Positions 8,781 through 17,835 of a stretch of 64,000 nucleotides of DNA are shown here, in pieces. Under the pieces are notes generated by a model. It did not search any database. It saw only the letters and a list, made by a program, of their open reading frames with translations, and was not told the DNA's origin. The stretch is from Ruegeria lacuscaerulensis. GTDB taxonomy: Bacteria; Pseudomonadota; Alphaproteobacteria; Rhodobacterales; Rhodobacteraceae. How positions within the stretch are numbered: position 1 is the first letter of the stretch; the number at the start of each line of letters is the position of its first letter. The stretch is taken from NCBI RefSeq assembly GCF_013033355.1, contig NZ_WQDY01000002.1:372001-436000 (forward strand), written 5' to 3'. The position numbers were made by a program, and so were the translations under genes.

Positions 8781-9890
8781 CGGGGCCTCGTAGGTTGCGA
8801 TTGGGAGGCCGAGGGTGTCTTCGTCGGGGTGGACGCCAAGGCCCGGGGTTTCGGGCAGGTGGAGGTGTCCGTTATTGTTGCGGGGACCGCGACCGTTGGC
8901 GATGTCGATGGTGATCATATCCTGGCAGGCCCAGACGGCATGGCAGTTCTGATCGGGGATGGTGGCGGCCAGATGCAAGGCCTCGGTATCGGCAAGAACG
9001 GTGCCTCCGGTGGCCATGACAAACATGTCGATCCCGTGGGCCAGCGCAATATCGCGCATTCGGGCTGCCTTGGTCAGGCCGCCGACGCGGTTTAGCTTGA
9101 TGCCAAAGACCTCGGCAAGACCGTCGCGCGCGATGCGGGTGGCGTCTTGCAGGGTGACGAGGCTTTCGTCCACTGAGACGGGTGAGGCGTGGCGACCCGA
9201 GATGGCGGCGATGTCGTCTAGGGATTCGCAGGGTTGTTCGAAGATCACCTGCAAAGGCTCGCAGGCCTTCATCACGCGCAGCGCCTGTTGGCGAGTCCAG
9301 CCCCGGTTCACGTCATAAAGAACAATCTCGCCGGGGCGGCGGAAGCTTTTAACATCTTGAACGCGGGCTATGTCGCGTTCGACGTCTCCGCCGATTTTGA
9401 CCGAATGGGCGATGTAACCACGGTCGCGATAGCGGGTCATCACCTCGCGCGTTTCTTCAGCGGTTTTGGCACCGACGGACGAGGCAATCGGGCGTGGGGT
9501 GCGGGAACCGCCGCCCATCAGATCAGCAATTGGCAGGCCCGCTGCTTGCCCGGCGATGTCCCAACAGGCCATGTCGATCGGACTTTTGGCATAGAGGTGG
9601 CCGGGCAGCGCCGTATCCATGGCGCGTTCCACATCAAGCACGCGGCGCGGATCCAGGCCCAGAATAAACGGGGCCATGGTCTCGATTCCCGAACGGATAC
9701 CCGGACCGTGGGCCGGCACATAGGTATGGCCCCAGGGCGTGCCCTCGCCCCAGCCGATCAAGCCAGTATCGGTTTCAATCTTCACCAGCGTTGCGTCCAA
9801 CGTTTCGAATTTCAAACGCCCGCCAGACAGCCAATAGGGATGCTCGAGCGGCAGGTCGATTTGGTAGACGGTGATGGTTTTGATCTTCAT
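8778..9890 (-). CDS. Enolase-superfamily enzyme 2 (mandelate racemase/muconate lactonizing type)
   Basis: The 370-residue protein carries HSVKIG on strand 2, metal ligands in VLYDVNRGW, FEQPC and SVDES, and the strand-6 lysine in GIKLNRVGG. It is clearly paralogous to its two neighbours but distinct in the 20s/50s capping loops, so a different substrate is likely. The ATG at 9890 overlaps the stop of the preceding enolase gene (ATGA); the longer open frame upstream is only a shadow of that gene. Confidence 0.9.
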   Translation of the reverse strand: MKIKTITVYQIDLPLEHPYWLSGGRLKFETLDATLVKIETDTGLIGWGEGTPWGHTYVPAHGPGIRSGIETMAPFILGLDPRRVLDVERAMDTALPGHLYAKSPIDMACWDIAGQAAGLPIADLMGGGSRTPRPIASSVGAKTAEETREVMTRYRDRGYIAHSVKIGGDVERDIARVQDVKSFRRPGEIVLYDVNRGWTRQQALRVMKACEPLQVIFEQPCESLDDIAAISGRHASPVSVDESLVTLQDATRIARDGLAEVFGIKLNRVGGLTKAARMRDIALAHGIDMFVMATGGTVLADTEALHLAATIPDQNCHAVWACQDMITIDIANGRGPRNNNGHLHLPETPGLGVHPDEDTLGLPIATYEAP

Positions 9891-10993
9891 AGCGCGTACT
9901 CTGCCACGGGCGCACCGAGGCTTTTGAAATCCGGGGTGACACCTAAACCTGGCGCATCTGGCGTGTAGAGCTTGCCGTTTCGCGACACAGCCCCGCCGCA
10001 TCCGGTCGAGCGGGTGTTGTAGTTCATCAGGTCTGTGGTGTTTTGCAGGTATTCCTCGGGCGTGGAGGCGGCAAAATGGGCGACGGTGGCAGTGGAGATT
10101 TCGCCGCCCCATGTATCCTCGGCCACCACGGGAATACGGTTTTCAATCAGATAGTCACGCACCCGTCGCGCCTTGCTAAGCCCGCCAAGATTGGAAAGCT
10201 TCAGGCAGCAGATCTCGGCCCCCCGATCCGCGACGATACGCTGCGCCATGTGCATTCCGGTCAGGCATTCGTCCAGCTTCATCGGCTGTTCGGCCACGCG
10301 GCGAACCTGCTGGCATTCCTCGTACGTTCTGCAGGGTTGTTCGAGGATAAAGTCCAGGTCGCGCGTCGCCCGAGCCACCCGGATCGCGTTGTCCACGCGC
10401 CAGCCCTGATTGGCGTCGGCCATGGCGGTCTCACCCGGTTGTAGCAAAGGGACCGTGGCCCTGATGCGGTCGATGTCCGTGGCCCAATCTGCGCCCACCT
10501 TGATCTGGAACTGGCGGTAACCCTGATCGCGATAGGTTTTCATCTCGGCCACGGTCTCATCCACTGCCTTTTGCGGCGCCACCCGATACATCGGGGCACC
10601 ATCCGTAAGCTTGCCGCCCAGCAACATCCAGATGGGCTGCGCGCAGGCTTGCCCCAGAATATCCCAACAGGCTGCATCAAACGGTGCTTTGGCATAGCCG
10701 TGCCCCTGCACCAGATGGTCCATCAGCTGTTCGATCCGCCCAACCTGCCGGGGGTCCTCACCCAGCAGAAATGGGGCCACCAGACGCGCCAGCGCTGGCA
10801 CGCCTTGGGAATGCGCGACCATGTAGTTTTCGCCGCAGGGTGTGAACTCACCACAGCCCTGCAACCCAGCATCGGTGTCGATCACCACAACCGAGGCGAT
10901 GGCCGACTCAATCGCATTGCCCGCACCCCAAACGTAGGCCCCGCCGACATAGGGCAGCCCGGTCTGATAGATGCGGATGCGGGTGATTTTCAT
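9887..10993 (-). CDS. Enolase-superfamily enzyme 3 (mandelate racemase/muconate lactonizing type)
   Basis: This 368-residue member has FQIKVG, metal ligands in [14 protein letters not shown] and KLDECL, and the strand-6 lysine in CLKLSNLGG. All residues needed for the MLE-type mechanism are visible. The start at 10993 overlaps the stop of the dddQ-like gene by four bases, so it is coupled to that gene. Three intact enolase paralogues in one operon suggest a multi-stereocentre or multi-substrate pathway. The actual reaction is not predictable from motifs. Confidence 0.9.
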   Translation of the reverse strand: MKITRIRIYQTGLPYVGGAYVWGAGNAIESAIASVVVIDTDAGLQGCGEFTPCGENYMVAHSQGVPALARLVAPFLLGEDPRQVGRIEQLMDHLVQGHGYAKAPFDAACWDILGQACAQPIWMLLGGKLTDGAPMYRVAPQKAVDETVAEMKTYRDQGYRQFQIKVGADWATDIDRIRATVPLLQPGETAMADANQGWRVDNAIRVARATRDLDFILEQPCRTYEECQQVRRVAEQPMKLDECLTGMHMAQRIVADRGAEICCLKLSNLGGLSKARRVRDYLIENRIPVVAEDTWGGEISTATVAHFAASTPEEYLQNTTDLMNYNTRSTGCGGAVSRNGKLYTPDAPGLGVTPDFKSLGAPVAEYAL

Positions 10994-11565
10994 GCGGCGT
11001 CCATTCGGGGCAAGGCATCCAACCCTTCGCCGCGCCACAGCACGTAGGTCAGGATGGGGCTGTCGGTGGTTGTCATTGCGTGGCTTTGCCAACTGGTGTG
11101 CAGCCGGGTTTGGTTGGGTGTTAGTTCGGCGTCATTACCTTCGACCCTAAACCTCGCCCGACCCGCGGCGATGAGGTAAAGTTCCTCGGCCTGATGGCTG
11201 TGCCAATCATAGACCAACCCCTCGCCCCAAAAAGCCACGTAGCCCCGCAGCTTTGTCGAGTGGAAATGGCCCGTGGGACCGAGCAGTTCATAATAGCCAA
11301 AACGGTTCAGGAAGTCGGCACCGACTTCGTCTTCGGTGTAAGTCAGCTTCCAATCGGCGAGATGCGCGGTTGCGCAGATCGCCTTCGTAAGGGCTTGAGT
11401 CGGCCCCGCACCGGACTGGATCGCCTGCACGAGAGGAACCGCCGGGATCGCGTTTGGCGACACGTCAACGGCGCACAGATCATCTGGCCAATCGCCGAAC
11501 GCAGCCAGATCAGGATGCGTTTGGTGCAGCTGTCGCGCGGCGTTCAGCACATCATCCAATGTCAT
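10990..11565 (-). CDS. dddQ: DddQ-type cupin, DMSP lyase family
   Basis: The 191-residue protein matches the DddQ family in length and active site. Its metal ligands H124, E128, Y130 (in [10 protein letters not shown]) and H162 have exactly the spacing of the known DddQ ligands His125, Glu129, Tyr131 and His163. DddQ enzymes cleave dimethylsulfoniopropionate to dimethyl sulfide and acrylate in the cytoplasm, often weakly in vitro. Here the gene overlaps both neighbours by four bases and sits with enolases and a demethylase-like flavoprotein rather than with acrylate-handling genes, so a related betaine may be its real substrate. Family call is strong; physiological role open. Confidence 0.85.
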   Translation of the reverse strand: MTLDDVLNAARQLHQTHPDLAAFGDWPDDLCAVDVSPNAIPAVPLVQAIQSGAGPTQALTKAICATAHLADWKLTYTEDEVGADFLNRFGYYELLGPTGHFHSTKLRGYVAFWGEGLVYDWHSHQAEELYLIAAGRARFRVEGNDAELTPNQTRLHTSWQSHAMTTTDSPILTYVLWRGEGLDALPRMDAA

Positions 11566-12644
11566 GGGATCACCACGATATTGCCAGTGTGCTGCTTGGC
11601 GATGAAAGCCGCCTGCGCCTCGCGCAGCTCCTCCAGAGGATAAGTCGCGGCAAGAGCCGGTTTGATCTCACCCGCCTCGATATATTTCACGAGGTTCTGC
11701 ATTACCTGCGGGTCGATGACAGTCGAGCCGGTGAAGGTCAGGTCGCGCAAATAGAAGGTGCGCAAGTCGAACTCAACCATCGGGCCCGCGATGGCTCCGG
11801 AGCAGGTGTACCTTCCGCCGCGCTCGAGGATGTCGATCAGGGACGGCCAGTAGGAGCCGCCGACCACATCTGCGACCACCGTGATCTTTTCACCGTCCAG
11901 CACTTTGCGCAGGTTTTCCGGTGCGCGCGGCAAGATCATGTCAGGACCAAGCTCGGCGACGTCGGCATGTTTCGCCTCGGACGCCATTGCGATAACGCGC
12001 GCGCCACGCCGTTTGGCCAGTTGCACCAAGGCGCCGCCGACACCGCCCGAGGCTCCGGGCACCAGAACCGTGTCTTTCTCGGTGACATTGGCGCGGGTCA
12101 GCATCCCTTCGGCGGTTGAGTAGGAGCAAGAAAACGTCGCCAATTCCGCATCCGACAGATCGGAGGTGATCGGCACCGCATTCACGGCCAGAGTGGTGGC
12201 ATATTCGGCAAACCCTCCGTCCCGCTCCGAGCCGTAATAGCCGGTTTTGTCCATATTTCCGGGGTCATCCGGGTCGCGCAGCCAGCCATCTGTGATCACA
12301 CGCTGACCGATGCGGGCGGGATCGACGCCCGCGCCGACGGCAACGATATGGCCGCAGATATCCGCCCCCTGGATGCGCGGAAAGGTGATCGGGTTGCCGC
12401 CCCAGGTGGGGTCTTCCTCACCCACCTCATCAAACGCGCCGCCGGTTGTCGCGTCGGTGACTGTCTTGGAATACCAACCCGACCGCGTGTTCACATCTGT
12501 GTTGTTCAGACCGCAGGCGGCGACCTTGATCAGCACTTCATGGGCCGCAGGTTCGGGGCGAGGCCAGTCCGGGTGAAGCACCATCTGCTCCAACCCGCCA
12601 TGGCCCATCGTGACCATGGCTTTCATTGTATCAGGCAGAGTCAT
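11562..12644 (-). CDS. MDR-superfamily NAD(P)-dependent oxidoreductase
   Basis: The 360-residue medium-chain dehydrogenase/reductase shows the N-terminal GroES-like domain ([16 protein letters not shown]), [12 protein letters not shown], and the Rossmann glycine motif [21 protein letters not shown]. The zinc-structural cysteines of classical alcohol dehydrogenases are absent, which favours a quinone-oxidoreductase or enoyl-reductase type enzyme. AcuI, the acryloyl-CoA reductase, belongs to this superfamily, so a role after DMSP cleavage is conceivable but not shown. Overlaps both flanking genes by four bases. Confidence 0.87.
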   Translation of the reverse strand: MTLPDTMKAMVTMGHGGLEQMVLHPDWPRPEPAAHEVLIKVAACGLNNTDVNTRSGWYSKTVTDATTGGAFDEVGEEDPTWGGNPITFPRIQGADICGHIVAVGAGVDPARIGQRVITDGWLRDPDDPGNMDKTGYYGSERDGGFAEYATTLAVNAVPITSDLSDAELATFSCSYSTAEGMLTRANVTEKDTVLVPGASGGVGGALVQLAKRRGARVIAMASEAKHADVAELGPDMILPRAPENLRKVLDGEKITVVADVVGGSYWPSLIDILERGGRYTCSGAIAGPMVEFDLRTFYLRDLTFTGSTVIDPQVMQNLVKYIEAGEIKPALAATYPLEELREAQAAFIAKQHTGNIVVIP

Positions 12645-15097
12645 TGCGCGGCCTCCAGTACGGCGTCAGCGCGAGGCAGCAGGCTTTGCGGATCATAGGC
12701 CGGTTCGCCCAGCACCCGCGCTGCACGGGATTGACCGTGGATCACGACCTGCAATGCGGTGCCGGGCGTGGCGGCCTCGGGCTTGATATAGGCAAAGGCG
12801 AGGATCTTGCCGACGGTATGCCCGTAGACCACCGAGGCGGTCGAGCCGACCACGCGACCATTCAGCATCACTGCCTCGCCACCATGGCCGTCAATCTCGC
12901 CATCCTGTTCGATTTCCAGATAAGCGCAAATCCACGGAAGGTCGGTGTTCAGGGTTTTGTCCTTGCCCAGATACTCCTTGTCGGCGCGCGCAAAGCGCAG
13001 CACATCCGCCTCGGCCAATGTCACTTCATTGGTTAACTCGCCCGCACCTTTGAAGCCTTTCTCCATCCGCATCACGTTCATGGCAAAGCTGCCGTAGTCG
13101 GCGATGCCATGCGGCTCACCCGCAGCCCAAAGTGCGGTGTAAACGTCGAGGCAAGCAGCATTGGGCATATGCAATTCCCAGCCCAGTTCCCCGGCATAGG
13201 ACATGCGGAACGCCCAGACCTTGTGGCCTGCGATTGTGATTTCCTGCGCGGACAACCAGCGGAACCCGGCATTGGTCAAATCGGCATCGGTGCAGCGCGC
13301 CAGCACGTCCCGCGACCGTGGACCGTTCAACGACAAGGCCGACCAATCGGACGAGAGGGCGGCAATCTGAACATCCTCCTCTGCCCGCTGTTGCGTCAGG
13401 TGATCCAGCAAGCGCTGTTCGAAGAACGCGGCGCAAACCAGATAGAAGCGGTTTTCGGCCATGCGGACGATGGTTGTCTCCAACTCGATCCGGCCCCGGC
13501 GGTTCAGCATATGGGTCAGCGTGATCGAGCCCACTTTTTGCGGCATCCGGTTGGCCGTCAGCCGATCCAGCAGGGCGTAGGCATCCGGCCCCGAAACCTC
13601 GACCTTGGTAAAGGCGGTGACGTCCATGATGCCGACGCGTTCGCGGACCGCTTTGACCTCGGCCGCGACCATGTCATCGGCAGGGGTACGGCGGAAGGAA
13701 TAGTGGTCGCGCTGTTCCACCCCATCGCGGGCGAACCAGCGGGGGCGCTCGAACCCATAGACTTCCTCATGCACCGCGCCTTTGGAGTTTAGCAGTTCGT
13801 ACAGCGGCGATGGCTTGATCGGACGCCCCTCCAACCGATTGAAATGCGGAAAGGGGATTTCGTGGCGCAGGCAATAGTCTTCCTCGGCCTTGATCACCTG
13901 CCAGTCCTTCGTGGCATAGCTGCCGAACCGGCGCGGATCGAATTCGCGCATCGAGATATCGGCAGCACCATGCACCATCCAGCGCGCCAGCTCACGCGTC
14001 AGGCCCGGCCCCCAGCCAATGCCGATCTGCGTGCCGCAGCAGCACCAATAATTCCGCACGCCCGGCGCAGGCCCGATCAGAGGGTTCCCGTCCGGCGGAT
14101 GCGAAATCGCACCGTGCACGTCACGCTGAATGCCCAGTTCGGCAAAGATCGGCATGCGGTTCAGGCTTTCCTCCAGCCACGGCATCACCCGGTCGTAGTC
14201 CGCATCGAACAGCCAGTTTTCGTATTCCCAGGGGCAGTGATCATGCCAGACCGAGTTCGGGTTCTCTTTCTCATAAATCCCGATCAACCCGCGATTTTGC
14301 TCCATCCGGATATAGCCCGAGACCTTGCGGTCATCGCGGATCACCGGCAGTTCGGTGTCCAGATTCTGAAACTCGGGCACCGGTTCGGTCACGAAATAAT
14401 GGTGCGTCATCGAGGTCATCGGCAGTTGCAGCCCCGACCATTCACCCATCTGACGGGCATAGGTGCCGCCCGCATTCACCACATGCTCGCAGGTGATGGT
14501 GCCCATCTCGGTCTCAACCACCCACTCACCGTTGCCGGCCTGCGTGATGTTGGTGGCGCGGCAGTTGCGGAAGATTTGCACCCCCTTCTGGCGCGCGCCG
14601 GCAGCCATCGCCATGGTCACATTGGTCGGGTCCACATGCCCGTCATCCGGCGTGTGCAGCGCGCCCAGAACACCGTCCAAGTTATAGAACGGATGCAGTT
14701 CGGCCACCTTCTCAGGCCCAACCAGTTCGATATTGAAACCCAGCGACCGCCCCACCGACAGGGTATGGCGCAGCCAGTCCATCTCATCCTCGGTATAGGC
14801 CAGGCGAAACGAGCCGCAGCCGTGCCATGTCACCGGTTGACCAGTCTCTGCCTCCAGCGCCCCGGAATAGAGACCGATATTGTAGTCCACGCATTTGCCC
14901 AGCCCAAAGCTTGAGGTCGAATGCGTGATCTGGCCCGCCGCGTGCCACGTGCTGCCGCTGGTCAGTTCCGCCTTTTCCAGCAGGACGGTATCCTCGCCCC
15001 ACCCTTCATGCGCCAGATGATAGGCCAGACCGACCCCCATGACGCCGCCTCCGACAATGACCACGAGGGCGTGGGTGGGCAATTTCTTCTCGGACAT
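12641..15097 (-). CDS. Dimethylglycine dehydrogenase-like FAD/GcvT-domain protein
   Basis: The 818-residue protein has an N-terminal DAO-type FAD domain (VVIVGGGVMGVGLAYHLA) with His52 in GSTWHAAGQ at the position where FAD is covalently bound in dimethylglycine dehydrogenase. A C-terminal GcvT-like aminomethyltransferase domain follows (AELGWELHMP, EKGFKGAGELTNEV). Such enzymes oxidatively demethylate N-methylated amino acids and pass the one-carbon unit to tetrahydrofolate. It is the first gene of the seven-gene operon; AGAGGAA precedes the start. The 68 bases separating it from the divergent RpiR gene contain an inverted repeat. Exact methylated substrate unknown. Confidence 0.9.
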   Translation of the reverse strand: MSEKKLPTHALVVIVGGGVMGVGLAYHLAHEGWGEDTVLLEKAELTSGSTWHAAGQITHSTSSFGLGKCVDYNIGLYSGALEAETGQPVTWHGCGSFRLAYTEDEMDWLRHTLSVGRSLGFNIELVGPEKVAELHPFYNLDGVLGALHTPDDGHVDPTNVTMAMAAGARQKGVQIFRNCRATNITQAGNGEWVVETEMGTITCEHVVNAGGTYARQMGEWSGLQLPMTSMTHHYFVTEPVPEFQNLDTELPVIRDDRKVSGYIRMEQNRGLIGIYEKENPNSVWHDHCPWEYENWLFDADYDRVMPWLEESLNRMPIFAELGIQRDVHGAISHPPDGNPLIGPAPGVRNYWCCCGTQIGIGWGPGLTRELARWMVHGAADISMREFDPRRFGSYATKDWQVIKAEEDYCLRHEIPFPHFNRLEGRPIKPSPLYELLNSKGAVHEEVYGFERPRWFARDGVEQRDHYSFRRTPADDMVAAEVKAVRERVGIMDVTAFTKVEVSGPDAYALLDRLTANRMPQKVGSITLTHMLNRRGRIELETTIVRMAENRFYLVCAAFFEQRLLDHLTQQRAEEDVQIAALSSDWSALSLNGPRSRDVLARCTDADLTNAGFRWLSAQEITIAGHKVWAFRMSYAGELGWELHMPNAACLDVYTALWAAGEPHGIADYGSFAMNVMRMEKGFKGAGELTNEVTLAEADVLRFARADKEYLGKDKTLNTDLPWICAYLEIEQDGEIDGHGGEAVMLNGRVVGSTASVVYGHTVGKILAFAYIKPEAATPGTALQVVIHGQSRAARVLGEPAYDPQSLLPRADAVLEAAQ

Positions 15098-15144
15098 GAC
15101 ATTTCCTCTTCCCGAGTCGCTTTTCTGCTCGACAGGCTAATTCC

Positions 15145-15190
15145 ACATTTGTACCATCGTCAATCATGAATGACACAAATGTATCATCAA
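15145..15190. promoter_or_regulatory. Candidate RpiR operator in the divergent promoter
   Basis: Inverted 8-base arms ACATTTGT (15145-15152) and ACAAATGT (15175-15182) are centred 30 bases apart, about three helical turns. Each arm is followed by a direct match TGTACCATC / TGTATCATC. The right arm lies inside the first codons of the RpiR gene, so binding would block its own expression as well as the catabolic operon. Confidence 0.5.
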
Positions 15191-16053
15191 TCGTTCTCGA
15201 CCGCCTTACGGAGGAATGGGAGGCGCTGACGCCCGAGGCGCAAAAGGCTGCACGCTATGTGCTGGAAAACCCCACGGATGTTGGGGTTTCGACCGTGCGC
15301 GAAATCGCCGAAGCCGCCAAGGTCAAGCCCAACACTTTTGTCCGCATGGCACGGCAGGTGGGGTTCGAAGGGTACGAGGATTTCCGCGCCCCGTTCCGCG
15401 ACGCGATTCGGCGCGGGAATGTCTCGTTTCCTGATCGGGCCAAGTGGCTGCAAGAAATCGGCAAGTCCGGAGAGCTGGGCGGCCTGTACGCGGATATGAT
15501 CGGTGCAACAATACGCAATATCGAAGAGACCTTTGCCGGAATCGACGCGACACGCCTGAAAGCAGCGGCCGATGATATCTGGAATTGCCGTCAGATTTTC
15601 ACGCTTGGCGTCGGCGTAAATAACGCCAATGCAAGGAATTTCACCTATCTCGCCTCGACGGGGATGAAGCAATTCCACGCCATACCGCGCCCGGGATCGA
15701 CGCCAGTGGATGATCTGGCCTGGGCTGACGACCAAGACGTCCTGATCGCGATGACCTGCCACCCCTATCGCACTGAAGTCATCGAGGCCGTCAAACTAGC
15801 CCGCGAACAAGGGGTGACCGTGGTCAGTATATCCGACAGCCCCGCCAGCCCGGTGATCCTTAATGCGCATCATGGCTTTGTCATTGCTGCCGACACACCG
15901 CAATTTTTCCCGTCCTCTGTCTCGACCATCGCGCTGCTGGAGACGTTGCTGTCCTTCGTGATCGCCGTCGCCAGCGACGAAATCGTCGAACGTGTGGAAC
16001 GGTTTCATCAACGCAGACACCAGCTTGGCATCTACGCGGAGGAGCCCGAATGA
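15166..16053 (+). CDS. MurR/RpiR family transcriptional regulator
   Basis: The 295-residue protein has an N-terminal HTH_6 domain (STVREIAEAAKVKPNTFVRMARQVGFEGYE, split by the recognition helix) and a C-terminal SIS domain (IFTLGVGVNNANARNF, DVLIAMTCHPYRTEVIEAVK) that in this family binds a phosphorylated or acidic ligand. It is transcribed away from the catabolic operon and its stop overlaps the Rieske gene start by four bases. It most likely represses both units until the inducer binds. No clear Shine-Dalgarno precedes the ATG; it may be leaderless. Confidence 0.9.
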   Translation: MNDTNVSSIVLDRLTEEWEALTPEAQKAARYVLENPTDVGVSTVREIAEAAKVKPNTFVRMARQVGFEGYEDFRAPFRDAIRRGNVSFPDRAKWLQEIGKSGELGGLYADMIGATIRNIEETFAGIDATRLKAAADDIWNCRQIFTLGVGVNNANARNFTYLASTGMKQFHAIPRPGSTPVDDLAWADDQDVLIAMTCHPYRTEVIEAVKLAREQGVTVVSISDSPASPVILNAHHGFVIAADTPQFFPSSVSTIALLETLLSFVIAVASDEIVERVERFHQRRHQLGIYAEEPE

Positions 16054-17141
16054 ATGCCCCCCTGACCCATTCACTGGACGCGCGATACTATACCGACCCC
16101 ACGATTTTCGCGCAGGAAATGCAGGGGCTGCTCGCCAGAACCTGGCAATTCGCGGGCCATGTGGCGCAGGTGCGCGAACCGGGAGATTACTTCGCGTTCG
16201 AAATTGCAGGCCAGAACCTCTTCTGTATTCGCGGGCGTGACGGAGAAATCCGCACATTCTATAACGTCTGCCAACACCGCGCGCACGAGATGGTCAGTGG
16301 CGCGGGCAACACGCGCGTTGTCGTCTGCCCCTATCATTCCTGGACCTATGAACTGACGGGCCATTTGCGCGCCGGCCCGAATATCAAGTCGGTTCCCGGT
16401 TTCGACCGCAGCGCGATCTGCCTGACCTCGGTGCGGACCGAAGTCTTCAACGGTTTCATCTTCGTCAACCTCGACGATGACGCCGCGCCCATGGACGAAT
16501 GGTACCCTGGCGTGCGGGAAGAAATCCGCGCCTTTGTTCCGCATATCGACGATCTGGAACCGCTGGAATGGGTCGAGATTCCGGAACACTGCAACTGGAA
16601 GGTCAGTATCGAGAACTACTCGGAATGCTATCACTGCCCGACCAACCACCCGACCTTTGCCGAAGGCGTCGTCAAGCCCGAGACCTATGACATTCAGCCC
16701 GACGCCAGCGGCGGCTATGTCCTGCGCCATACGACGGAATGCCAGAGCCTCGACAAGATGACCTATCCGATCGACATGTCCGTGCCTCACGCGGGCGACT
16801 ACCAGTCGTGGTTCCTGTGGCCGATGTTCTCGTTCCAGTGCTATCCGGGTAACGTACTGAACACCTATCACTGGCGCGCGAATGACGCCGATCACTGCAC
16901 CGTCTGGCGCGGCTGGTACACCGAGGGCGGATCGGAAAGCGCCGTCATCCGCCAACTGGCCGTGCAAGACCGCGAGACAACGGTCGAAGAGGATATCCGT
17001 CTGGTCGAATCCGTCCACCGCGGCCTGAAATCCCGCGGCTATCGCCCCGGACCGCTGGTGCTGGATCCCGGCTGTGGGGTTATGTCCGAACATTCAATCG
17101 CACGGTTGCAACAATGGATGCGCGACGCCATTGATGGCTGA
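16050..17141 (+). CDS. Rieske-type oxygenase alpha subunit (betaine demethylase-like)
   Basis: The 363-residue protein contains a Rieske [2Fe-2S] site (C74-x-H76 and C93-x2-H96) and the mononuclear iron site in ENYSECYHCPTNHPTF with H195 and H200. Overall architecture fits the Rieske monooxygenases that N-demethylate glycine betaine, stachydrine or hydroxyproline betaine. No reductase gene is adjacent, so electrons must come from a component elsewhere. The overlap with the RpiR gene and the divergent demethylase-like flavoprotein suggest sequential removal of methyl groups from one quaternary amine. The substrate is inferred from context. Confidence 0.87.
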   Translation: MNAPLTHSLDARYYTDPTIFAQEMQGLLARTWQFAGHVAQVREPGDYFAFEIAGQNLFCIRGRDGEIRTFYNVCQHRAHEMVSGAGNTRVVVCPYHSWTYELTGHLRAGPNIKSVPGFDRSAICLTSVRTEVFNGFIFVNLDDDAAPMDEWYPGVREEIRAFVPHIDDLEPLEWVEIPEHCNWKVSIENYSECYHCPTNHPTFAEGVVKPETYDIQPDASGGYVLRHTTECQSLDKMTYPIDMSVPHAGDYQSWFLWPMFSFQCYPGNVLNTYHWRANDADHCTVWRGWYTEGGSESAVIRQLAVQDRETTVEEDIRLVESVHRGLKSRGYRPGPLVLDPGCGVMSEHSIARLQQWMRDAIDG

Positions 17142-17151
17142 CCTGCCTAAA

Positions 17152-17182
17152 GGCTAGGAAAATACGTCGAATTTTCTTAGCC
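17152..17182. promoter_or_regulatory. Stem-loop between Rieske and CMD-like genes
   Basis: GGCTAGGAAAAT (17152-17163) pairs with ATTTTCTTAGCC (17171-17182) around a 7-base loop, one wobble pair. There is no T run after it, so it is either a processing/attenuation hairpin or an operator rather than a standard terminator. Confidence 0.5.
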
Positions 17183-17219
17183 CGGCGCTTAGCGTACAAA
17201 CAAAACTTCAGAGGTGAAA

Positions 17220-17603
17220 ATGTCAGACCTGTTCAACGAAGATCTGTTTCTGAAAGGCCTGGAACAACGCAAAAACACTCTTGGCGCAGAATATGTCGAA
17301 AAGAACCTCGCGGCGGCTGACGACTTCACCCGCCCATTCCAAGAAGCAATGACAGCATGGTGCTGGGGCTTTGGGTGGGGTGATGATGTCATCGACGCCA
17401 AAACACGGTCGATGATGAACCTGTCGATGATCGGCGCCCTGGGCAAAATGCATGAGTGGGAAATTCACTGCAAAGGCGCGATCAACAACGGTGTTTCACC
17501 AGAAGAGATCCGCGCCATCATCCATGTCATCGGTATCTATTGCGGCGTTCCACAGGCTCTGGAATGTTTCCGCGTCGCCCGTAAAGTCTTGGGCTATTCC
17601 TGA
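17220..17603 (+). CDS. Carboxymuconolactone decarboxylase family protein
   Basis: The 127-residue protein has the all-helical CMD fold pattern (TRSMMNLSMIGALGKMHEWEIHCKGAINNGVSPEE, here in two halves, then IHVIGIYCGVPQALECFRVA). It lacks the CxxC of AhpD-type peroxidase members, so a decarboxylase- or isomerase-like role is more likely. The ATG at 17220 has AGAGGTG upstream. It follows the Rieske gene by 78 bases containing a stem-loop and is probably part of the same catabolic unit; its substrate is unknown. Confidence 0.82.
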   Translation: MSDLFNEDLFLKGLEQRKNTLGAEYVEKNLAAADDFTRPFQEAMTAWCWGFGWGDDVIDAKTRSMMNLSMIGALGKMHEWEIHCKGAINNGVSPEEIRAIIHVIGIYCGVPQALECFRVARKVLGYS

Positions 17604-17800
17604 ACGACCCTATTCCGCGCCTCACGCTTCGAAATTCAGCACCGTGCGCACGTACTGGATGTGCCGAATTTTGGTTTGCCTTGCGCCAGCTTTAAGCGCG
17701 CAGTGATTTGGGACTGCGACAAAGCCCCAACCGCCATACTGCTGGGCTAAAGCAAAAAAATCGCCCGGCCCTTTCGGAACCGAGCGGTAGAGGGAAAACG

Positions 17801-17829
17801 AAAAGGAGCACATCACGTGTGCTCCTTTT
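17801..17829. terminator. Bidirectional intrinsic terminator
   Basis: A perfect 12-base stem AAAAGGAGCACA / TGTGCTCCTTTT with loop TCACG sits between the CMD-like gene and the convergent TadG-like gene. A-tracts on one arm and T-tracts on the other give both strands a terminal T run. Confidence 0.9.
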
Positions 17830-17835
17830 GCATGG

